34,699 bases of DNA from Clostridiales bacterium UBA6388 (GTDB taxonomy: Bacteria > Bacillota > Clostridia > Oscillospirales > Oscillospiraceae), in NCBI GenBank assembly GCA_002437575.1, contig DJQK01000010.1:1-34699 (forward strand). Reading direction: 5' to 3'. The position numbers were made by a program, and so were the translations under genes. The notes below the pieces were generated by a model. The model searched no databases, was not told where the DNA came from, and saw nothing but the letters and a program-made list of their open reading frames with translations. The stretch's first letter is position 1; every line of letters starts with the position of its first letter. This document shows, piece after piece, positions 1 through 6,550 of the stretch.

Positions 1-372
1 TTCATTATCACCGGTTTGATGGTTGGCGTGGCCAGTATCATTCAGGCCTGCAAGATCGGCAATGTAACGCCGGCGTCTTCCGGTCAGAGCTATGAAATGT
101 ATGCGATCGCCTCGGTAGTCCTGGCAGGCGTCAGTATGGCCGGCGGACGCGGCAAGGTATTCGGCGTTCTGTTCGGTGCGCTGTCCTATACGACCATCAA
201 TTTCATCATCGTTTCCATTCCGTCTCTCAGCGTGGACATTCAGGACACGTTCCAGGGTATGGTCCTGATCATTGTGGTCCTGATCCAGACCATTGGTCCG
301 GTCATCAAGGAAAGCTTGCAGCGAGCCAAAAAGCGCCGCAAATCGCTGACTTCCACCGACACGGCATCGTGA
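1..372 (+). CDS. Ribose-type ABC transporter permease, C-terminal part (5' truncated by window edge)
   Basis: The open frame enters from the window edge in frame 1 and stops with TGA at 370-372, leaving about 123 residues. The visible part carries the conserved cytoplasmic loop of the BPD_transp_2 (RbsC/XylH-like) permeases, seen here as AIASVVLAGVSMAGGRGKVF. Two hydrophobic segments follow, then a short basic Ser/Thr-rich tail (KKRRKSLTSTDTAS). In this family the permease forms the membrane channel for import of a sugar or other small polar molecule with a binding protein and a double ATPase, which would lie upstream outside the window. The substrate cannot be inferred. The first in-frame internal start codons (TTG16, ATG19) are not the real start. 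Confidence 0.85.
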   Translation, partial: FIITGLMVGVASIIQACKIGNVTPASSGQSYEMYAIASVVLAGVSMAGGRGKVFGVLFGALSYTTINFIIVSIPSLSVDIQDTFQGMVLIIVVLIQTIGPVIKESLQRAKKRRKSLTSTDTAS

Positions 373-1256
373 CGGTACGAAGCAGAGCCGTGCATACGAA
401 GACAGCATCGCACAATGCCTCAGGAGGTCTTCGCCGGTTTTTGCTCCAATTCCAAGCTGCACCTGCGCAGAAATGCGGATTCGATCATACGTTTCCTTGA
501 CCACCGCATGGCTTGCAGCAGCGAAAATCCATCAAAACTGATCTTTGTTTCCAGCGGCGCAGCTTCTGCGCCGCTGGTTTACTGCCCTGACCCAAACCGT
601 GACCCAAACGCGGAAAATCAGCCGAAATGATCCGTACTGGAACGGATGCTGCTGTGAGATTTCCGAGTGGAAAGGCCGAAAGATCGCGCAGTGTTATGCA
701 GCACCCAAGCACGCAGAGATAAAAAGACACGCGGAGAAAATAGTGGACTTCCCGTTATTGTATCTGCAGATCCAATTCAGGAGGTTTTTGAAATTGAACG
801 GACACGGGCATATGGCGGCATCAATGACCGCATTGTACGGCAGCGCCGCACAATTACGTCTTCGCGCTTCGACGGATCTTTTCCGTCAATCCTTCGGTTT
901 GGAAAGTCTGAAATACATACGGTATTCGTGCGCTTTTCAAACCTTGACCTGACGAAAAAACTCGCGCCGGAGCTGCTTGCCGAATTGCGCAGTGCTGCCC
1001 TAATCCTGTTTTCTGATTCCATTCTTTCCTCAGAAAGGTTCCGCCTTTGACCGAACCGATTTCGCGTTTTTCAAAGAAAACCGCGAGCCTCGTCTCATGC
1101 GGATCTTCCTATGAAAATCTTCCATGCTATGAAGGAACGTTTTTCCTTGAATATCCGTATGAAGCGGCTGTTTCCGGATACCCTGCGGATGTACATGTTC
1201 CGATTCCTGCGCGCCGCGCCCTATGGAAAATCCTTCTCCTTCCGGACCGCGGCACA
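373..1256. other. Long intergenic region with no convincing gene
   Basis: About 880 bases between the permease stop and the rpoN promoter. Open frames exist on both strands, but none has a ribosome binding site, recognisable motifs or gene-like codon use, and they overlap one another. The stretch looks less GC-rich than its surroundings. It contains a GC-rich stem-loop at 542-577, which has a second copy at 13405-13439. A short 49-codon frame (1111-1260) reads plausibly as protein (starts MKIFHAMKERFSLNIRMKR) but lacks a ribosome binding site. The region may hold decayed remnants of the genes that once followed the ABC transporter; this is inference. Confidence 0.5.
542..577. repeat. GC stem-loop repeat, copy A (terminator-like)
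   Basis: The 20 bases TCTTTGTTTCCAGCGGCGCA, a GCTTC loop and the complementary arm TGCGCCGCTGG form an 11-bp GC stem. A short T run (GGTTT) follows. It could end transcription from the permease gene 170 bases upstream. The first 20 bases and the stem recur at 13405-13439 in the same orientation with a different loop. Confidence 0.5.
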
Positions 1257-1285
1257 TTGAAATCAGGAAAAACCTGTGGTATGAT
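1257..1285 (+). promoter_or_regulatory. Sigma-A promoter of rpoN
   Basis: A -35 box TTGAAA (1257-1262), a 17-base spacer and a -10 box TATGAT (1280-1285), preceded by TGG as in an extended -10. The predicted start is near 1292, which gives an untranslated leader of about 270 bases before the rpoN start codon. The match is seen directly; use as a promoter is inferred. Confidence 0.65.
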
Positions 1286-1327
1286 ATCAGAAATCAGATT
1301 TGATAGCACACGTGATGTTTTTCGGGC

Positions 1328-1347
1328 GTTTCCGCAGCTGCGGAAAC
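1328..1347. promoter_or_regulatory. Perfect 20-bp palindrome in the rpoN leader
   Basis: GTTTCCGCAGCTGCGGAAAC is its own reverse complement over 20 bases. It lies about 36 bases after the predicted start. It could be an operator for a dimeric repressor or fold as an RNA hairpin. Confidence 0.45.
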
Positions 1348-1400
1348 ACGGCAGCACATACCGCGCAATCGACAGAATTGCCCCACCGGATATATACCGG

Positions 1401-1426
1401 GCAGCCGCAGCGCGGCTGCTCCCTTT
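1401..1426 (+). terminator. Terminator-like hairpin inside the rpoN leader
   Basis: GCAGCCGC (1401-1408) and GCGGCTGC (1412-1419) form a perfect 8-bp stem with an AGC loop, followed by TCCCTTTT. It lies about 140 bases before the rpoN start codon. It resembles an intrinsic terminator or attenuator, but the T run is short, so termination is uncertain. Confidence 0.4.
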
Positions 1427-1560
1427 TCATCCGCAGCAGCACGCTTCGGGGCCGCTTTGTGCGTGACGCTGCGCCGCATTCCCCTGCTCGCCTGCCCGGC
1501 GCACGCAGAACAGCATCCGAAACACAGAACTTTGCAGAAAGAGAAAGGAGACCGCGCAGG

Positions 1561-2886
1561 ATGAAACTGACACAGAAGCAGAGCCAGCAGCTCAGTATGA
1601 CGGCTGCCATGCAGCAGTCGCTGGAGCTTTTACAGCTGCCTGCGTGTGATCTGGCCTCGCGTCTTCAGGATGCGGCTCTTTCCAATCCGCTTCTGGAGGT
1701 CGAGCTGCCCGGAGCCGGAGCGCTCCCAGCAGAGAGACGCACCGTGCTGCGCGAAGCCTCCCGCTGGGACAGTTTGCCCGGCGAAGGCGGCGGAAATTCT
1801 TTGGAACGTCTGGCAGGTGCGCATACGGAAACATTTGCCGAGCATCTGGCGGCCCAGCTGCGGCAGTCCCGCCTTCTGGAGCCGGGGCCGTTTCTCCGGC
1901 TTTGTCTCTATCTGACAGATTGTCTGGATTCGCGGGGCTATCTGACCATCCCGCTGGAAGAGCTTGCAGCAGAGCAGGGCTGCACAGCAGCAGAGGCAGA
2001 ACAGGCGCTGTTTGCCATTCAGATGCTGGACCCACCCGGCGTCGGTGCGCGCGATCTGGCAGAATGCCTGATCCTTCAGCTTGCTCAGGGTCCGGATTTC
2101 AATGCTCTGACAGTCCGCATGGCGCGAGATGGGCTGGAAGCGCTGGCCGCACGAAACTACGCGGAGCTGAGCCGCCAGTTTCATGCTTCGGAGGCGGACG
2201 TCCGCCGGGCCTCCGCCGTCCTGTTGTCGCTGAATCCCATTCCTGCCGCAGGCTTCGGTACTGCGGCGCCTACTTTGTATGCGGTGCCGGACGCCGTGGT
2301 TCATATAGAGGGGGACGCCGTGGTCATGGAGCTGAACGAACGGGCGCTGCCCCGGCTCACAGTGGACCGGAGCTATGCCGCAGCGCTTCAGGAAAGCGGC
2401 GACAGTTCGGTCCGGACCTATGTACGCGAAAAGCTGACAGAGGCAAATGCACTGTCCGGTGCGCTTCAGGCGCGCAGGGATACGCTTACTGCACTGCTCC
2501 GCGCACTGGGAGATCTGCAGGGCGACTACTTCCGCGGCGGAATGCTCCGCCCCCTCACCATGTGCGAAATGGCGCAACGGCTGGGCGTCAGTGTCTCTAC
2601 GGTCAGCCGGGCTGTCAACGAAAAGACGCTGGAATTCCGCGGTCGGAGTCTTCCGCTGCGCATTTTCTTTCCCGCGCCTTCTACGGCGGGCGGCGCTGTT
2701 GCGGGCGAAACCGTACGGCAGAAGCTCGCATGGTTCGTGTCCCGGGAGGATCCGGCAGCGCCGCTGTCAGACGAAGCGCTGCGCCTTGCGCTCAGTGCCG
2801 CAGGACTCGATGTCTCGCGCCGAACCGTGGCAAAATACCGCGCGCAGCTCGGCATCGCCGCTGCAAATCAGCGTGGTTCCAAATAA
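1561..2886 (+). CDS. rpoN: RNA polymerase sigma-54 factor RpoN
   Basis: 441 residues. The protein opens with the Gln-rich region I typical of sigma-54 (MKLTQKQSQQLSMTAAMQQS, then LELLQLP), which contacts the activator and holds the polymerase closed. A core-binding middle follows. A helix-turn-helix (MAQRLGVSVSTVSRAVNEKT, the -12 contact region) comes later. Near the end is the RpoN box SRRTVAKYR (residues 419-427; family consensus ARRTVAKYR), which reads the -24 element. The start at 1561 is chosen because AGAAAGGAG precedes it at good spacing and the conserved region I begins exactly there; the longer open frame upstream is leader. The gene ends convergent with a sigma-54 activator and lies 2.3 kb from a -24/-12 promoter, so sigma factor, activator and target operon are linked. 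Confidence 0.96.
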   Translation: MKLTQKQSQQLSMTAAMQQSLELLQLPACDLASRLQDAALSNPLLEVELPGAGALPAERRTVLREASRWDSLPGEGGGNSLERLAGAHTETFAEHLAAQLRQSRLLEPGPFLRLCLYLTDCLDSRGYLTIPLEELAAEQGCTAAEAEQALFAIQMLDPPGVGARDLAECLILQLAQGPDFNALTVRMARDGLEALAARNYAELSRQFHASEADVRRASAVLLSLNPIPAAGFGTAAPTLYAVPDAVVHIEGDAVVMELNERALPRLTVDRSYAAALQESGDSSVRTYVREKLTEANALSGALQARRDTLTALLRALGDLQGDYFRGGMLRPLTMCEMAQRLGVSVSTVSRAVNEKTLEFRGRSLPLRIFFPAPSTAGGAVAGETVRQKLAWFVSREDPAAPLSDEALRLALSAAGLDVSRRTVAKYRAQLGIAAANQRGSK

Positions 2887-2934
2887 CGTATGAGGTTTCT
2901 GTTATTTCAGGCAAGCACCAATAACGACCCACAA

Positions 2935-2969
2935 AAAATTGCCCGCTGGGAACGCCAGCGGGCAATTTT
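2935..2969. terminator. Bidirectional terminator between rpoN and the sigma-54 activator
   Basis: A perfect 15-bp stem, AAAATTGCCCGCTGG / CCAGCGGGCAATTTT, with a GAACG loop. It has A/T runs on both sides, so it can serve both the plus-strand rpoN and the minus-strand activator gene. Confidence 0.85.
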
Positions 2970-3003
2970 GCGCGATTTCTGCAAAGAACGCTTGCGGTGT
3001 ATT

Positions 3004-5025
3004 TTACAGGCCGGCAGAACGTACGTTTTGCGGCATCTCCGCCCGCGTGAACGCACAGCGCCCCGCATCGGTAAGGCGGGTGCCCTGGCGTCCGCTGCCG
3101 ATCGCAAGCAGCCCTTCCTCCGCCAGTTCGCGAAGCACCTTCCGCAGCGCAGCATCGCTCAGGCGCAATCCCTGGTCTCGGAGGGTATGCAGGATCCGCT
3201 CCCGTCCGGCGCCGCTGCCGGCGCTTTCCCCCGCCGCAACAGCGCGCAGCACTGCCGTCTGCAAATCTGCACTGTCTGTACCGGATCCCGGCACGCTTTC
3301 CTGCGCCAGCAGCCATTGCGGCAATTCCCCCATCGCCTTGCAGTAAAGCGCACAGTTTTCCAGCTCCCGGATATTGCCGGGCCAATCATAGCGCTGCAGC
3401 GCCGTGAGCTGCTCCGGCGAAATCCGGTAGAAGTCCTTGCCCATAAAATCCCGGAACAGCGCCGGAATGTCCTCCTGCCGCTGCCGCAGCGGCGGCAGAA
3501 GAATGGATATGGTGTGCAGCCGGAAAAAAAGATCGCGCCGGAAATGCCCCAGCTCCACCTCGCGCCAGAGGTCCTTGTTTGTAGCAGCCACGACCCGAAC
3601 GTCAATGCTTACAATGCGGTCGCTGCCGACGCGCATGACCTGTTTCTCCTGAAGAACACGCAGCAGCCCCAGCTGGAGCCGCGGCGAGATATCGCCGATC
3701 TCATCGAGAAAAATGGTTCCCCGGTCTGCCATCTCAAAATAGCCGAGCCGTCCTTTTTTCTTCGCGCCGGTGAACGCGCCCTCCTCGTAGCCGAACAGCT
3801 CTGATTCCAGCAGCGACTCAGAGATCGCCGCGCAGTTCACGGCGATGAACGGTTGGTCGCGCCGGGGCGAGGCATTGTGGATCGCCTGCGCAAACAGCTC
3901 CTTGCCTGTGCCGCTCTCTCCTTCAATGAGCAGCGTGTACTCCGTCGCCGCCGCCTTTTTTGCCAGAGCGATGCACTTGTCCATGCTGGCCGAGCGGTGA
4001 AGAATATCCGAGAAGGTATGCTTTGCATAAAACCCCTTCTCCCGCAGGCGGCGGCGGAAGGCAGCCTCGTCGCCGCGCAGGGTGATCTCGTCCTGCAGCG
4101 ACACGAAGCAGCCAAGCGTCTCTTCGCCCACAATGATGGTAGATTTCCGCACGAGGAAATCTCCGGCATCGAGACTCACCGGGCAGCGCCGCAGATCCGG
4201 TGCGGAGTCGAGCGCCTCCAGCAGTTCCGGCGGCAGACAGTCCCGGATGGTTCTGGAAGCTTCGCCGTCCAGCCGAAACAGCTCTGCCGCCCGGCGGTTG
4301 TGGTAGATGATGCGCCCTGCCGGATCTGCTGCAAAAATGGCAGAGGCGGCATCGTAGACATATTCATTGAGCAGCCGCTCTTTGAGAAAGCTGTTAAAGT
4401 AGCTGGTACGATAACCGTGCAGCGGCTCGACAATGCCGGAAATATAGCGGATCAGATTGCTGGCGATGCGGTCGGAGGTCAGATTCAGCACCGCCGCCGC
4501 ATTGACCATGGTATCGAAGCCGACCACACGGTATTCCGTGTTCAGCACGTGCGGAATATACGGCGGCACAAGCTGCGGCTCATTTGGCGTAATGGCATAC
4601 GCGATCTTGCGATAAGCGCCGCTTTTCTCCCGCTCCGCCTCAAATGGGATCAGATTCAGATGCCCGATGCCAAGCTCATAAAGCGTCACGATCATTTCCC
4701 GGGCGCTGTCCGCCGTGTCGTTGACCAGCAGAACGTCCGTGCCTGCCGGAATGGCAAGGATGCTGTCGAGATAGGTCTTGCGGATGCTTCGCGTCATGAA
4801 CACAACATTCTGAACCGTCGGCGTATGCGGCCGCAGCGCCAGCAGCGACACGGTCCTGTTCACCACCAGCACATCGGCGCAGATCTGTTCGGATGGACCG
4901 ATCCGGTCCATAAAATAGACCGTGACCGCAACGCTGCTGGCAAACACCTCTTCAAACGTGCGCCGCAGCAGATCAATGACCTGGGGCGTGTCTGCATTCT
5001 GAAATACGAGCGCCAGTGTCTTCAT
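3004..5025 (-). CDS. Sigma-54-dependent transcriptional activator (PAS-AAA+-winged helix)
   Basis: 673 residues. Residues about 1-200 form an alpha/beta domain I cannot name, probably sensory. A PAS-like domain follows (about 223-315, IFAADPAGRIIYHNRRAAELF). The AAA+ core has Walker A GESGTGKE (369-376), the sigma-54 contact loop GAFTGA (416-421), Walker B GTIFLDE (436-442), an arginine-finger region RRDLFFRL (497-504) and WPGNIRELEN (548-557). All elements for ATP hydrolysis and sigma-54 remodelling are present. The C-terminus (about 607-660) looks like a winged helix ending in a LAIGSGRQGTRLT hairpin rather than the usual Fis-type helix-turn-helix. The start is set by GGGAGGA eight bases upstream. 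It is divergent from the operon that begins at 5300, which is its likely target. Confidence 0.93.
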   Translation of the reverse strand: MKTLALVFQNADTPQVIDLLRRTFEEVFASSVAVTVYFMDRIGPSEQICADVLVVNRTVSLLALRPHTPTVQNVVFMTRSIRKTYLDSILAIPAGTDVLLVNDTADSAREMIVTLYELGIGHLNLIPFEAEREKSGAYRKIAYAITPNEPQLVPPYIPHVLNTEYRVVGFDTMVNAAAVLNLTSDRIASNLIRYISGIVEPLHGYRTSYFNSFLKERLLNEYVYDAASAIFAADPAGRIIYHNRRAAELFRLDGEASRTIRDCLPPELLEALDSAPDLRRCPVSLDAGDFLVRKSTIIVGEETLGCFVSLQDEITLRGDEAAFRRRLREKGFYAKHTFSDILHRSASMDKCIALAKKAAATEYTLLIEGESGTGKELFAQAIHNASPRRDQPFIAVNCAAISESLLESELFGYEEGAFTGAKKKGRLGYFEMADRGTIFLDEIGDISPRLQLGLLRVLQEKQVMRVGSDRIVSIDVRVVAATNKDLWREVELGHFRRDLFFRLHTISILLPPLRQRQEDIPALFRDFMGKDFYRISPEQLTALQRYDWPGNIRELENCALYCKAMGELPQWLLAQESVPGSGTDSADLQTAVLRAVAAGESAGSGAGRERILHTLRDQGLRLSDAALRKVLRELAEEGLLAIGSGRQGTRLTDAGRCAFTRAEMPQNVRSAGL

Positions 5026-5039
5026 TTCATTCCTCCCGC

Positions 5040-5056
5040 ATCCGGATCATCCGGAT
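5040..5056. promoter_or_regulatory. Tandem ATCCGGAT palindromes, candidate activator binding site
   Basis: ATCCGGAT, one C, ATCCGGAT. Each 8-mer is self-complementary. The pair lies about 158 bases upstream of the -24 element, within the usual 80-200 base range of upstream activating sequences, and directly ahead of the activator's own ribosome binding site. It could serve activation of the operon and control of the activator gene. Binding is inferred. Confidence 0.4.
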
Positions 5057-5213
5057 TCATCTTGTTTTATCCTGTTAATACTTTTATTTTAGCGGTCTTT
5101 TTTCTCTGTGTCAAGCCGCTGCAGCTGATTTTTTCGGCAAAATAGCCAAATTCCGAAGCGTTTTTCAGCGACATGGACCAATCTTTTTGCTTTTTCGAAA
5201 AAAAGCGACGAGC

Positions 5214-5229
5214 TGGAACAGATTTTGCT
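5214..5229 (+). promoter_or_regulatory. Sigma-54 (-24/-12) promoter of the peptide operon
   Basis: TGGAACAGATTTTGCT matches the sigma-54 consensus TGGCACG-N4-TTGCW. GG is at 5215-5216, GC at 5227-5228, with exactly the required 12-base phasing and the TTTGCT form of the -12 element. The predicted start is near 5240, about 60 bases before the first gene. The nearby activator and rpoN genes support it strongly. Confidence 0.82.
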
Positions 5230-5299
5230 GAGAAATAAGCAGGGCCTGTCCGGAACACCGTGTCCGGACGGAGCCGGCACAGGAAATGAGGAGATTGGA

Positions 5300-6370
5300 A
5301 TGGGACTTGGACTGGATTTTGAATTTGAACTTTATCACAAATGGCAGCGCGGCGCGCTGAATCTAATTACGGATGTCCCCGGCGTACGGGTCGGGCACAC
5401 AACGCTCACCGATCCGGAGGCGGGCATTCACACGGGCTGCACTGCAATTGTGCCCCACAGCGGAAATCTGTTCCGCGACAAGTGTATGGCAGGTGCGGCG
5501 GTACTCAACGGCTTCGGTAAGAGCGCCGGTCTGATTCAGGTAGAAGAGCTAGGCACCATCGAAACGCCCATCGTTCTGACCAGCACGTTTTCCGTCGGCA
5601 CAGCGCTCAACGCGCTGGTCCGCCGCGCCACGGAAGAAAACCCGGAGATCGGCGTCACCACCGGCACGGTCAACAGCATGGTGATGGAATGCAATGACGG
5701 CGAACTGAACGACATCCGCGGCTGCCATCTTACCGAGGACGACGTACATCACGCCATCGCCGCAGCAGACAGCGTCTTTGCCGAGGGCGCTGTGGGCGGC
5801 GGCACCGGCATGGTATGTATGGACCTGAAAGGCGGCATCGGCTCTGCTTCGCGCCTTGTGCCGATGGATGAGAAGGAATATACCATCGGGGCGCTGGTCA
5901 TGAGCAATTTCGGCGTAGCAGGCAATCTGATCATCGGCGGCCGTCATGTGGGCCGGGAGATCGCCGAAGGCCTGCGCAAGGCAGACGCAGACAAGCCGGA
6001 GAAGGGCTCCATCATCATCATTCTCGCGACCGACCTTCCTCTGAGCGACCGGCAGCTCCGGCGCGTTGCACGGCGGTCTGCGGCGGCACTTGGCCGAGTC
6101 GGCTCCTTCCTCGGCAACGGCAGCGGCGATATTGCCCTTGCCTTTACGACAGCAAACCGCGTACCTCATTTTGCGCAAGCCGCAGTGCTGGAAACGAAAA
6201 TGCTTCTGGACGACCGGATGGATCCTGTTTTTGAGGCGGCGGTCGAGGCCGTGGAAGAGGCAATTATCAGCTCTCTGGATCACGCGCAGAGCGTAACAGG
6301 CGTTCGCAGCAGGCACGTGCTCTGCCTGCGCGATGCGATCAAAGCGGCCGGCGTTTCGGTCAAGGACTGA
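5300..6370 (+). CDS. P1 family (DmpA/BapA-type) aminopeptidase, self-cleaving Ntn hydrolase
   Basis: 356 residues. Family members are made as one chain and cut themselves between Gly and Ser, exposing an N-terminal Ser nucleophile. They release N-terminal residues from D-amino-acid amides and esters or beta-peptides, and some from L-peptides. Conserved stretches seen are ITDVPGVRVGHTTLTD, NGFGKSAGLIQVEELGTIET, VGGGTGMVC and KGGIGSASR. The predicted cleavage site is Gly236-Ser237 (KG|SIIIILATDLPL), giving chains of about 236 and 120 residues, like DmpA (249 and 126). ATG 5300 follows GAGGAG at good spacing; the frame is open upstream but without a ribosome binding site. It is the first gene after the sigma-54 promoter. 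No signal peptide, so it is cytoplasmic. Confidence 0.92.
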   Translation: MGLGLDFEFELYHKWQRGALNLITDVPGVRVGHTTLTDPEAGIHTGCTAIVPHSGNLFRDKCMAGAAVLNGFGKSAGLIQVEELGTIETPIVLTSTFSVGTALNALVRRATEENPEIGVTTGTVNSMVMECNDGELNDIRGCHLTEDDVHHAIAAADSVFAEGAVGGGTGMVCMDLKGGIGSASRLVPMDEKEYTIGALVMSNFGVAGNLIIGGRHVGREIAEGLRKADADKPEKGSIIIILATDLPLSDRQLRRVARRSAAALGRVGSFLGNGSGDIALAFTTANRVPHFAQAAVLETKMLLDDRMDPVFEAAVEAVEEAIISSLDHAQSVTGVRSRHVLCLRDAIKAAGVSVKD

Positions 6371-6457
6371 GACGCGCACCGAAAAGATGAGAACAGATTG
6401 GGGGGAATATCCGGACGGCGGCAGCCTTATGAACCATGCGTCCCGGTGGGGCGGTTT

Positions 6458-6502
6458 GTTCCCGGGAACGGGAGCCATCCGGCCGCTTCCCGGCAGCGGG
6501 AA
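6458..6502 (+). other. Paired small hairpins in the first intercistronic gap of the sigma-54 operon
   Basis: GTTCCCGGGAAC (6458-6469) is a perfect palindrome. TTCCCG (6487-6492) and CGGGAA (6497-6502) form a 6-bp stem. They lie in the 180-base gap before the permease gene and lack T runs, so they are better candidates for RNA processing or stability elements than terminators. Confidence 0.3.
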
Positions 6503-6550
6503 ACGACCAGATCACAACAGACTGAAAAAATTCGAAAAGGAGAAACTGAA

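Larger units (their letters stand above)
5026..5299. other. Divergent control region between activator and sigma-54 operon
   Basis: 274 bases holding the activator's ribosome binding site, candidate activator sites, the -24/-12 promoter and the leader of the plus-strand operon. Two ATCCGGAT palindromes sit one base apart at 5040-5056. An inverted repeat TTCGG (5133-5137) / CCGAA (5153-5157) lies about 60-80 bases upstream of the -24 element. TCCGGA recurs at 5249-5254 and 5263-5268, downstream of the predicted start. No sigma-A promoter stands out for the operon. Confidence 0.6.

Noticed and set aside
545..1050. Overlapping open frames of 127-135 codons on the plus strand after the ABC permease.
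   Set aside because: No ribosome binding site, no recognisable motifs, atypical composition (many Arg, Ser, Cys), and mutually overlapping; treated as non-coding.
1300..1560. In-frame extension of RpoN upstream of ATG 1561.
   Set aside because: It lies in the transcribed leader, contains the palindrome and hairpin, and the conserved sigma-54 region I begins exactly at 1561 after a good ribosome binding site.
1902..2924. Long open frame of 340 codons overlapping rpoN.
   Set aside because: Arg/Ser/Gly-rich shadow frame of the GC-rich rpoN gene without motifs.
5179..5196. A second candidate sigma-54 promoter: TGG at 5174 with TTTTTGC near 5184-5190.
   Set aside because: The spacing between GG and GC is two bases too long; sigma-54 requires exact phase.
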